Shown here: positions 53,734 through 61,645 of the stretch, in pieces
Position numbering within the stretch: position 1 is the stretch's first letter
How the letters are laid out: every line of letters begins with the position of its first letter
Assembly (NCBI GenBank): GCA_050300015.1
Contig: JBNKWZ010000027.1
Location: forward strand, 248,001 to 312,000
Origin: CAYZQH01 sp050300015
Lineage (GTDB): Bacteria; Pseudomonadota; Gammaproteobacteria; Pseudomonadales; Cellvibrionaceae
Length of the DNA stretch: 64,000 bases
Direction: 5' to 3'
Translations under genes and position numbers: made by a program
The notes under the pieces: generated by a model
What the model was told of the DNA's origin: nothing
Database searches by the model: none
The model's input: the letters and a program-made list of their open reading frames with translations, nothing else

Positions 53734-53949
53734 ATGATTAGCAGCCAAAAACAATTTTTACAGAAACGCATTTGTATTTTCGCAGGTCAAACCATCGATC
53801 CCGACTCGGATGTGCAAGTGGAATCGATGCTTCGAACCCGATTCAATATTCGACTGCCTCAACGACGATCCATGAATGAATCCCTATCTTCCACTATAAG
53901 CGACCATGAAATTATTAGTCTACTACTGAAATACCGGACTATGAAATAG
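53734..53949 (+). CDS. Small protein of unknown function (71 aa)
   Basis: This 71-residue soluble protein starts MISSQKQFLQKRICIFAGQ and contains LRTRFNIRLPQRRSMNESL and SDHEIISLLLKYR. The composition looks like a real, folded small protein. AAGGA lies eight bases before the ATG. I cannot name a family. Confidence 0.6.
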   Translation: MISSQKQFLQKRICIFAGQTIDPDSDVQVESMLRTRFNIRLPQRRSMNESLSSTISDHEIISLLLKYRTMK

Positions 53950-54094
53950 AAGTGCTCCACAAGCAGAAAAAAGATACGCCACCACTCAACAAGTAAGGTT
54001 TCTAAGGTTTTGTATTGACCAATTGCCTTGTGGTGGCTCACATGTCTGGGGGCGGATGAGTTCGGCTCACTCAGTTGAGATACTAATCAATAAA

Positions 54095-54979
54095 ATGCAT
54101 TATTCATTTAACCAGACCGTGAAAACCATAATATACACACTTGCAGCCCTAATAGCCTTTGCGGGCAATTCGGTTTTGTGCCGACTGGCGCTAGGGAATG
54201 ATGGCATCGACGGTGCGAGCTTTACCGTTATACGCTTGCTGTCGGGTATTATCATGCTGTTATTGCTGGTTAAGTTGTCCGCACCAAGAAAAGCCTCGCC
54301 CCCGACAAGCAGTTGGTGGGCTGCAGGAATGCTATTTATATATGCGGTGACTTTTTCTTACGCATACTTAACCTTAGACACCGCAACCGGCGCCTTAGTC
54401 TTATTTGGCGCAGTGCAATTGACAATAATTTCCATCAGCTTTATCCGCGGTAATCGGCTTCATTTTTTTGAGTACTCGGGTGCTCTAATAGCGTTTCTGG
54501 GTTTGGTTTATTTGGTTTTACCAGAGCTAACCCAGCCTTCGCTAATAGGATTTGTGCTAATGGCTTTTTCAGGCCTTGCTTGGGGAATTTACACCCTAAT
54601 GGGAAGGCACTCTGTCCACCCTCTGCAAGAGACGGCTTCGAACTTTACACGAACCTTACCGATGACTTTGGCTTTGTGGGCAGCAACCGTTCAATATTCT
54701 GAAATAACGCGCACTGGAGTAATCCTTGCAGTACTCTCGGGTGCAGTGGCATCTGCGCTGGGTTACACAATTTGGTATTTAGCACTAAAAAACTTGTCTG
54801 CGGTTCAGGCCGCAGTTGTTCAGCTGTGCGTCCCCGTATTGGCTGGTGCTGGTGGTATATTATTCAATTACGAGCAATTTTCACAACACTTGCTCATCTC
54901 ATCATTGCTGGTTTTGGGTGGAGTAATGACAGTGGTACTGGGCAAACACCACGTCACTCGAGCGCAACAATGCTATTAA
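54095..54979 (+). CDS. EamA/DMT superfamily transporter
   Basis: This inner-membrane metabolite exporter of the ten-helix EamA type has two tandem five-helix EamA repeats. The first ends around PELTQPS; the second begins GFVLMAFSGLAWGIYTLMG. The start is uncertain: ATG 54095 gives 294 residues, and ATG 54056 with GGGGGCGG right before it gives 307. The substrate is not predictable. It stands alone next to a MITE-like palindrome. Confidence 0.85.
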   Translation: MHYSFNQTVKTIIYTLAALIAFAGNSVLCRLALGNDGIDGASFTVIRLLSGIIMLLLLVKLSAPRKASPPTSSWWAAGMLFIYAVTFSYAYLTLDTATGALVLFGAVQLTIISISFIRGNRLHFFEYSGALIAFLGLVYLVLPELTQPSLIGFVLMAFSGLAWGIYTLMGRHSVHPLQETASNFTRTLPMTLALWAATVQYSEITRTGVILAVLSGAVASALGYTIWYLALKNLSAVQAAVVQLCVPVLAGAGGILFNYEQFSQHLLISSLLVLGGVMTVVLGKHHVTRAQQCY

Positions 54980-55109
54980 CCCGGCAATGATTTATGTCTG
55001 GTTAATGCAGCACGCCCTTAAAACACAAAGAAATTCACATATTTTCGCCAGTATTTTGTGGGTGCGTAATTCAATAGATAGGAGATCTATTGAATTGCCG
55101 GGTTAATAG
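54974..55109. repeat. MITE-like palindromic element
   Basis: A 136-base segment is bounded by 16-bp perfect terminal inverted repeats, CTATTAACCCGGCAAT and ATTGCCGGGTTAATAG. Just inside the right end is a 12-bp hairpin, AATTCAATAGAT / ATCTATTGAATT. It has no coding capacity. The left end overlaps the last codons of the EamA gene. Related ends occur at 29058-29088 and about 63400-63455, so this is probably a small non-autonomous repeat family. Confidence 0.65.
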
Positions 55110-55256
55110 AGACCCGGTGAATGACAATTTGCATGGTCGAGTCAACCTCAAAATATAATGTTACATTGCTTTAATGTTATCAGCGACTGTAGATCAAACT
55201 AAACGCAGTCAATCGACCGTCAGGTATTTTCTTTTCGGGTGGACAGGAGTATGGCA

Positions 55257-55400
55257 ATGCTGAACCTTAAGAGTCACAATGCTGAACAACGCGGTATCGA
55301 GTTCTCCACTGGCGAGCAGGGCGCAGAAAGACATTCATTCTTAGGGCACCGTATTGCGAAAGCCATTAAGATCATTAAGACTAGAAGGACACTGAAGTGA
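55257..55400 (+). CDS. 47-residue protein translationally coupled to a membrane protein
   Basis: This short frame starts with an ATG seven bases after AGGAG (a second ATG six bases upstream lies too close). The product starts MLNLKSHNAEQRG and ends in a basic tail (KTRRTLK). Its TGA overlaps the GTG of the following gene in the sequence GTGA, a classic coupling arrangement. I do not recognise it. Confidence 0.5.
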   Translation: MLNLKSHNAEQRGIEFSTGEQGAERHSFLGHRIAKAIKIIKTRRTLK

Positions 55401-55738
55401 AAAGGTCAATCAAAGCGTCACTTTTATCCGCGTTCATATTTCCCGGCACAGGGCATTTTTTAGTGAAGCGCCCCGCTAGAGGGGTTGTCTTGATGGCGAT
55501 AGCGGCGATTTGCATACTGGTCATGTTTTCTGTGGCGCTTGAGGCAGCTAGAACATTGAGTGCACAACTACAAACCACCTCGATTAGTGTAGACGAGACA
55601 AGTCAAATGCTACAACAGCATATAGAGGCAGTGGGGGGGCGCAAATTGAGCACCGCCACCACCGTGCTTTTTATTTGCTGGGTGTTGGGCATAGCGGATT
55701 CATTTCGCATTGGCTCTTTATCGCAGCCACGCGAATAA
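55397..55738 (+). CDS. Small membrane protein with PGTGHF motif
   Basis: This is a 113-residue protein with hydrophobic segments at about 8-16 and 28-48 and near the C-terminus (TTVLFICWVLGIADSF). The N-terminal FIFPGTGHFLVKRP resembles the PGxGHxYxGr motif of small TM2/DUF5683-like membrane proteins. It starts with a GTG that overlaps the stop of the 47-residue gene. Function unknown. Confidence 0.7.
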   Translation: MKRSIKASLLSAFIFPGTGHFLVKRPARGVVLMAIAAICILVMFSVALEAARTLSAQLQTTSISVDETSQMLQQHIEAVGGRKLSTATTVLFICWVLGIADSFRIGSLSQPRE

Positions 55739-55817
55739 AATCACTGGGGTTGTTGAGGTGATGAGGGCGCCCATGTTCGCACGCGCCCGTTACCATGACC
55801 CGCTTGCCTGTATCGTG

Positions 55818-56486
55818 TTAGTTCTGCGAATCGGTATCACGGAAAAATTTTAAAATATGCCCGCTGTAATCACGGTTGGATTGACTGTCCCCGGCCAAAC
55901 GCGATTCCTCACAGCGGTATCCCAATGCTGTCATGACCTTGCAGAGTTTATTCTTACGGCCCCTCCCTGGGTCTATCAGTATAATTTCGCATAGTGGTTT
56001 GGCGTGTGCGTGGATAAAGTGGGCCAATAGCTCCGTATGCTGGTCCTCGTACAGTAGGTCGCTGCCGATGATCAGGTCAAAATAGCCCAGCGAGTCACTC
56101 TGATCCTCCCAGTTTGTCCTCTCAAAAGCAACTTGGCCACATTGGTTGAGCAAGGCGTTGCGCTGCAAAAACGTTTGGACTTCGGGGTGGTAATCGGTAG
56201 CCGTTATGTCGGCCTGCTTGGCATGAAGGAGCAGGCTGGGCAGTGCGATCCCGCAGCCCACCTCCAGAATGCGCTTCGCCGCTGTATTATAGCCGTCGAT
56301 ATAGTGAGCCAAGGCTAGGCCTGAGGGCCAGACAACGCCAAAAAGCGGCCAGGAGGCATCGCAAATCCCTAGGGCTTCGGCCTTGCCTAAAGGGTCTGAA
56401 AACTGTTGCCGGTCGCGAAGAGTGCACACATGAATGTCGGTAGCACCAAACTCAAGGGTTTGATACCGCAGTCGAATCGCTGTCAT
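55818..56486 (-). CDS. Class I SAM-dependent methyltransferase (METTL21/Methyltransf_16-like)
   Basis: This is a cytoplasmic methyltransferase of 222 residues. Motif I is ILEVGCGIALPSLLL, the acidic second motif is ITATDYHP, and the later DLIIGSDLLYEDQH corresponds to the DxxY region of protein-lysine methyltransferases of this group. The WPSGLALAHYI segment before motif I supports the family. The start ATG at 56486 fits the domain better than a TTG at 56519. The target is unknown. Confidence 0.82.
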   Translation of the reverse strand: MTAIRLRYQTLEFGATDIHVCTLRDRQQFSDPLGKAEALGICDASWPLFGVVWPSGLALAHYIDGYNTAAKRILEVGCGIALPSLLLHAKQADITATDYHPEVQTFLQRNALLNQCGQVAFERTNWEDQSDSLGYFDLIIGSDLLYEDQHTELLAHFIHAHAKPLCEIILIDPGRGRKNKLCKVMTALGYRCEESRLAGDSQSNRDYSGHILKFFRDTDSQN

Positions 56487-56829
56487 TTTAAGGCCTACAT
56501 CAGTATGGCGCTTGGCCAACTATCTAGGTTAAAAACCAGCTAGGTAAATGACAAAACGGGAGAGTTGAGGCCAGAATAGGCTTTTTGCGCCAAAGGTCAA
56601 GACAAATCACTGAGGCCTGCCATCCGGCAAAAAAATTGGAACTTTTGCTGGACATTTGACACGGACCTCTATAGAGTGTTTCCTCGCTAGAAAGCAAGTC
56701 TATTATTTACATTCTACATTTCGCTGTCGCATTCGTAGTACTTCGGTCTGCAGTTTTTAAGTTCCAGTCTCAATTTCAAGCACAAAGGCCCTTTGGGGCG
56801 CATTACTATTTAAATTTCAGGAAATTTGT
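56487..56829. other. Leader and promoter region of the cold-shock gene
   Basis: About 340 bases between the divergent methyltransferase and csp genes. Cold-shock genes often have long 5' leaders, and the A/T- and C/T-rich stretch at 56690-56820 could be one. TTGACA (56656-56661) and TATAGA (56670-56675) are only eight bases apart and cannot be one promoter. I see no definite signal. Confidence 0.35.
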
Positions 56830-57039
56830 ATGTCTAACACAGTTAAAGGAACCGTTAAGTGGTTCAATGAATCAAAAGGCTTTGGTTTTATCGAGCAACA
56901 ATCGGGTCCAGACGTTTTCGCCCACTTCAGCGCAATCGTCAGCTCTGGCTTCAAAACTTTGGCCGAAGGTCAAGCGGTAGAATTCACCATCACTCAAGGT
57001 CAAAAAGGACCTCAAGCTGAGAATATTGTAGCCCTTTAA
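56830..57039 (+). CDS. Cold-shock protein, CspA family
   Basis: This is a 69-residue single-strand nucleic-acid chaperone. RNP1 (KGFGFI) and RNP2 (VFAHFSAI, where HFSAI replaces the common VHFS-AI order) are intact, and KGTVKWFNESKG is the family start. An AGGAAATTTGT site precedes the ATG. A strong terminator follows. Which paralogue of the family it is cannot be decided. Confidence 0.95.
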   Translation: MSNTVKGTVKWFNESKGFGFIEQQSGPDVFAHFSAIVSSGFKTLAEGQAVEFTITQGQKGPQAENIVAL

Positions 57040-57060
57040 TCGGCGCTGCAATGGGAAACA

Positions 57061-57092
57061 AGGGCGAACCCTAGCGGGGTCGCCCTTTTTTT
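57061..57092 (+). terminator. Intrinsic terminator of the cold-shock gene
   Basis: A GC-rich stem (GGGCGA-CCC / GGG-TCGCCC with one mismatch and a TAGC loop) is followed by seven T residues, 22 bases after the csp stop codon. Confidence 0.9.
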
Positions 57093-57459
57093 GGCTAAGG
57101 CGCACGCCATCGATCCAAAGACGGCGCCAATCAAATCACTCAAGTCCTCGTGCGCCCAAATTAAAGCCAACCAAACAGCCCCGCACCACTCTTCGTAAGG
57201 GATGAACTTGGGCTTAAGGGGTGAACTTTGGGGTTATTGGACTGCCCGCGGCCACATCCGGCACTCAAACCCTGTCACCGCGGAAATATTCACAACACCG
57301 CAACGCCATCTTTCTCACCCCACGCCACCCAGCTCGAGCATCTTGGGCACCGCAGCGTTTTACGGCTGACATTTGAGGAATGAGGTTGGGCGAATAGTGG
57401 CATTAATGAGGTGGAACAAGAAACGCGCAGTGCGGAAGCACTGCGCGCTGAATCGAGCA
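57093..57459. other. Gap after the cold-shock gene
   Basis: About 370 bases with no credible frame. Two imperfect copies of GGGGTGAACTTGGG-like sequence lie near 57200-57235. I see no RNA gene. Confidence 0.3.
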
Positions 57460-58719
57460 TTAACTGGCAACACCAGACAATATATTTCCTTCCCAGCCTT
57501 TGTACACGGGGTGAGCATCGGCACCTAAAATGTGAGCGGCCGTTTCGTACATATCCATTTGCGACGCGCCATTAACTTGAGTCACTTGGTTTTTGCGAAT
57601 CCCGGCGCCTGCCATAAACATGGGCGTACCCGGTGCACTGTGGGCATTACCGTCTCCCATGTCAGAGTTCTGAGTTACAAGCGTGTCATTCAACACACCT
57701 GCATCCTTTAATTGCCTGACAGTTTTGGCGGCCAACCCAAACATATAGCCTGCGGTGGTAATGTATTGGCCCCAAGTTTGGGTATCGTTGTGGTGAGAGG
57801 TGTGCACCTTATCCGGATACCCGGGAATGTTAAAGCCGCTGCCGTCGTCCCCTAGGCACAGAGATACAGACGCCGTGACATTACAAGACAACGCCAAGGC
57901 GCCAATAGCCACTTGAAGCTCAGTGTACGAAGTGAAGTTGTCCATGTTGCCTGCTGGCATGGTGGCACTGCTACAACTTTGCACAGAAGTGGGGGCCGAC
58001 GCTCCGCCTCCAGAGGAGGGGGCCAATTTTTTCTCCAGCTCTTCAATGGAGGTCAGGTGTTGATCGAGCTTTTCTTTCTCGTGCTGAGCCAGAACTTTGT
58101 TGTTGAGCTCCCGAATGGCTTCTCGATGCAAATCCACAAACAGCTGACGCGAATTGGTTCCGCCGCCACCGCCGCCGCCATTACCTAAGCTACTGGTAAT
58201 ACGGCGCATGGCTGATTGGGGGTCGTTAATGGTGTTAATTTTATCACCCACGTCACCGATCGTAGGAGAGGCCTGAACATCCATCATGTAGACACCCAGA
58301 TTTAATACATCCAACGGGTAATTGGCGCCAATGGTTTTCGCCATCATCAAATCAAAACTGCCGCGACCGTAGTAAGTCCCACCAAAGCGGTGAGTCATGC
58401 CGCCGTGGCCGGGGTTGGTGGTGGCCGCCCCAACAAGAAAGTTGATATCGCCACCTACACCTTCAGTAGCATAGCCCTGAGACATGGGCTTAAATGAGGT
58501 GTTGCTGCTCGGGGTGTACAGGTCAGGAATTACACCGCCTGCCACATAGAGCGCAAAAGACTTAGCGGGGCCCGTTTGTGCCTCAGCCATGCGGCCGATC
58601 ATCATGGCACCGGCCATCCCAAAAGAATTGAGCAACCCCTTGCTAATGCCGGCACCGGTAATCGTTTTAATTAAGTCCCGTCGCTGTTTGTCGAACTGAT
58701 TTTTGTATCGAATTTTCAT
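57460..58719 (-). CDS. Exported DUF1552 protein
   Basis: This is a secreted protein of 419 residues with a DUF1552 domain. The N-terminus KQRRDLIKTITGAG resembles a twin-arginine signal (RRxLIK), suggesting export of a folded, perhaps cofactor-bearing protein. A glycine run (GNGGGGGGG) interrupts the middle. The C-terminal half has SVSLCLGDDGSG, HTSHHND and NSDMGDGNAHS, motifs rich in metal-binding residues that recall the alkaline-phosphatase/sulfatase-like DUF1501/DUF1552 fold. The gene follows the cytochrome-type DUF1592 gene by 28 bases, the standard pairing in planctomycetes and marine gammaproteobacteria. The reaction is unknown. Confidence 0.85.
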   Translation of the reverse strand: MKIRYKNQFDKQRRDLIKTITGAGISKGLLNSFGMAGAMMIGRMAEAQTGPAKSFALYVAGGVIPDLYTPSSNTSFKPMSQGYATEGVGGDINFLVGAATTNPGHGGMTHRFGGTYYGRGSFDLMMAKTIGANYPLDVLNLGVYMMDVQASPTIGDVGDKINTINDPQSAMRRITSSLGNGGGGGGGTNSRQLFVDLHREAIRELNNKVLAQHEKEKLDQHLTSIEELEKKLAPSSGGGASAPTSVQSCSSATMPAGNMDNFTSYTELQVAIGALALSCNVTASVSLCLGDDGSGFNIPGYPDKVHTSHHNDTQTWGQYITTAGYMFGLAAKTVRQLKDAGVLNDTLVTQNSDMGDGNAHSAPGTPMFMAGAGIRKNQVTQVNGASQMDMYETAAHILGADAHPVYKGWEGNILSGVAS

Positions 58720-58747
58720 AATTTTACCTTCAATTCTGTGGGTGCCG

Positions 58748-61645
58748 TTACCGGCTCCAAGCCTTACGGAAACGTACAGAGTCTAAAGTACCCAAGGTCT
58801 CAAGCATGGCTCTGGGGCTGCCCTGATCCATGGTGCCTACCATGTCATTTACGTCGCAACCGTAACCATCACGCTCTTGCGGGTCTAGGTTTTCCGTCAA
58901 TGGGCCATCGGCTTCGGTGATAGAGTCTACAATGATGCCAGTTGCGTAGTTGTAAACCTGCAGGGCTAGGCATGATTTAGCCAAGCCTGAGGCCTCACCT
59001 GTTGCAATCATGTTGGCCAACTCCTGTCCGCCATTAAAATCATAGTGTTCGGTGCTTCTATTGGTATCACCAAAGAAGTGCAGCTCCATAAAGGGTGAGA
59101 AGAACATGCCCGAAGCATCAATCGGGTTGCCGGCATTATCCATAGTTCGGTAACGCCCCACGGTGTCGTAATCCTCCAAACCAAAGCCCAGCGGGTTGAT
59201 GATCTCGGCGTGACACTCCACACAAGGCGCGCCCTCCGTAATACGATGGAAAGTCTGGCGGTTAGTGGTTCGGGAATCGCCAAGGAACTCCTGTAAGTTG
59301 CCGCGTTTTTCTTCGCGGCTGATACTCACGTCAGACGGCGGTGGCGGCATATACTGACACAGCATGTCGCGACGGATATAAGTTCCACGGCGGATGGGCG
59401 AGGCCTCTGCGGAGTCGCCACGGTTTGCAAGAAAGGCCCCACTTAACAACAAACCACCACGGTTACTGGGGTGTGCCGCCTGGAAGTCGTTTCCACCCGG
59501 GCCACTAACCCCGTAATGCTGGGCTAAACGACCGTTCAGGTAGGTTAAGCCAGGTGCGTACAAGTCGGCAAAGCTCGCATTATCATCCAGCATAACGTTT
59601 TGGAACAGCAAGCTGAGCTCGGTGACCATGTCCTCTGCCACTTGATTAAAGTCGCCGAATTGCGACTCATCCTTGCTGACAAGAAGCACGTCACGGGTGC
59701 TCAGCCAATCGTGCACAAACTCGCCGAGTATGTCGCGTGCGGCATCTGTATTCAGCAATTTGCTGGTTTCCGTTCGAATGCTGTTAACTGAATTCAACTG
59801 ACCGTTTGCGGCCGCCTGCCATAAGCTGCTGCCCGGCTTAGGGGTTGAGCGAGTAAACGTGTAGCTCAAGAAGGTGGCGATTTCGTATGACGTTAGCTCA
59901 AAGGCGCCATTGATCTCTTGACCAAGCTCATGACGATACAAGAACTGTGGAGAAGACAGCATGGCCGCCAGAGCCACCTTCATACCCTCACCCACATCAC
60001 CATCGGTGTAATCGCCGCGGGCAATGTCGAGGTAGCCAGGCACATCATTGATGCCGTTTTTCTCAGCATCGGTCAATGGGCGACGGAAAATGTACGAGCC
60101 GTATTCATCCACCAAACGCTGGGCACAATTGGTATCAATGCTGCCGCAATTAAGCCAATTGAAGTTGGCGTCTTTCGACCACTGGGCAATTTTTTCAGCC
60201 AATTGCAAGACACCGTCGTAGTCAATATCTGTCCGTAACGTAATGTCTTTGTTGTTAACAAATTTGCCCTTAACGTCATCTTGAGGCAAGTAGCTCACTA
60301 GGCTATCGTCGGTGTAGCCAAAAAGGTCACGCACAGTGTTGGAGTACTCTTCGCGCGTTAAAATGCGCACCACCCGCTCACCATAGCTATCTGGTTGCGA
60401 GCAACTTAAGGTTTTGCGCTCTGACTGATTGCGCGGCAAAGTATCATCGGCAAATTGCGGATCAATGGGCAGCACGTGCCAGCCGATGATGTATGCCGTG
60501 ACCTTATCAGCACAATCTTGGTCGCAGGCCGCGGCACCGCCAAGCGGCATGCTCTCGGCGATGTAGGCACTCAGGGCCGCCGCACTGTAGATACCCTTAT
60601 CGGCCAAACTTTCCATGGCCTTGTCGTACAGACCGCCTTGGAATATCCCGGTGGTTTTGGCGCCGTCATGGCAGCTTTCACATTGAGCTTCGAAAATGGC
60701 CTTGCCTTCAATATGCGCTAAACCATCCCCCCCCCCAGTATTAGGTTGGCCTCCACCATCATAGCCTTCGATGTAAGCCACAATATCCGTGGAACACTGT
60801 AGATCACAATCTGCCTGCGGGTCATTGCTAGGCGGCATATCTTCGAAGATTTTCTGAATAAACTGTTCGCGGTTACCGGCATCGACAACGAAGTCATCCA
60901 CGTTGTGGCAAACGTTGCAGCCTAAGCTTGAAGTATCTTCAAACAGCGTTTTGCCAAGCGCAGCATCACCGCCATTAGGTGGCGTTGTGGTAGACCCACC
61001 ACATTCGGTGCCTTGATACAAACCAATATTATCCAGTTGAACATCCACATCGCTGCCGCCCAACATGAACTGCAATCGGGCAGTGGCATCGCTAGTGGAT
61101 ACTCTCATGGCATGTTTGTAGCTCACCCAACTGGTAGTAAGTTGCTGCGAAATAGTTCCGCCATCGCTGATAACATTCCAGCCGGAATCTTCCCCGCCAT
61201 CAATATGGAATGCGATATTGCGACTGGCATCGGCTTTAGCATCAAAACACAGCGTGTAACTGGTGTTGGCTTGCACGTTGACAGCATGAACCAACTCCAC
61301 ATGCCAGGTCTCGCTGGACACTGAAGTGATGTTGAAATCCAAATGCCCTGCGCCCGTATCCAGAGAAGCCCCCATGACAGTGGGCGTTTTAAACTGGGCC
61401 AAGCCTTGGGTAAAAGTCCCATCGGATAGCATACTATTGGCCGTAGGGTTATTCGTAGATGAACCCGAGCTTGATGAACTGGTCGAGCTACTTGAGCTAC
61501 TTGAGCTACTTGAACTAGACGAGCCGCCCTCTAGGTCTGTGCCACCGCAGGCAACAAGCGCTGTAAACCCTAGCAGGACGCACCCTACTTTAAGGGCTCG
61601 ACCAAGGTCGGCGGAGATATGTTTCATATACCGTTTTGGATACAT
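58748..61645 (-). CDS. Multi-domain cytochrome c lipoprotein (DUF1587/1595/1592/1588/1585)
   Basis: This is a 965-residue surface or periplasmic lipoprotein. The lipobox has Cys33 (LVACGG), followed by a poly-serine linker 42-63. A jelly-roll region resembling a carbohydrate-binding module spans 70-212. Two cytochrome c motifs follow, CNVCH (243-247) and CESCH (322-326). Then come DUF1587 (about 428-490), DUF1595 (505-570), DUF1592 (580-710), DUF1588 (730-830, with a third haem motif CVECH at 808-812) and DUF1585 (890-960). It forms a pair with the DUF1552 gene. Such pairs are thought to act in redox steps on polymers outside the cell, which is unproven. Confidence 0.88.
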   Translation of the reverse strand: MYPKRYMKHISADLGRALKVGCVLLGFTALVACGGTDLEGGSSSSSSSSSSSSSTSSSSSGSSTNNPTANSMLSDGTFTQGLAQFKTPTVMGASLDTGAGHLDFNITSVSSETWHVELVHAVNVQANTSYTLCFDAKADASRNIAFHIDGGEDSGWNVISDGGTISQQLTTSWVSYKHAMRVSTSDATARLQFMLGGSDVDVQLDNIGLYQGTECGGSTTTPPNGGDAALGKTLFEDTSSLGCNVCHNVDDFVVDAGNREQFIQKIFEDMPPSNDPQADCDLQCSTDIVAYIEGYDGGGQPNTGGGDGLAHIEGKAIFEAQCESCHDGAKTTGIFQGGLYDKAMESLADKGIYSAAALSAYIAESMPLGGAAACDQDCADKVTAYIIGWHVLPIDPQFADDTLPRNQSERKTLSCSQPDSYGERVVRILTREEYSNTVRDLFGYTDDSLVSYLPQDDVKGKFVNNKDITLRTDIDYDGVLQLAEKIAQWSKDANFNWLNCGSIDTNCAQRLVDEYGSYIFRRPLTDAEKNGINDVPGYLDIARGDYTDGDVGEGMKVALAAMLSSPQFLYRHELGQEINGAFELTSYEIATFLSYTFTRSTPKPGSSLWQAAANGQLNSVNSIRTETSKLLNTDAARDILGEFVHDWLSTRDVLLVSKDESQFGDFNQVAEDMVTELSLLFQNVMLDDNASFADLYAPGLTYLNGRLAQHYGVSGPGGNDFQAAHPSNRGGLLLSGAFLANRGDSAEASPIRRGTYIRRDMLCQYMPPPPSDVSISREEKRGNLQEFLGDSRTTNRQTFHRITEGAPCVECHAEIINPLGFGLEDYDTVGRYRTMDNAGNPIDASGMFFSPFMELHFFGDTNRSTEHYDFNGGQELANMIATGEASGLAKSCLALQVYNYATGIIVDSITEADGPLTENLDPQERDGYGCDVNDMVGTMDQGSPRAMLETLGTLDSVRFRKAWSR

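Noticed and set aside
56656..56675. TTGACA and TATAGA as a promoter for the cold-shock gene
   Set aside because: The hexamers are only eight bases apart, too close for sigma-70.
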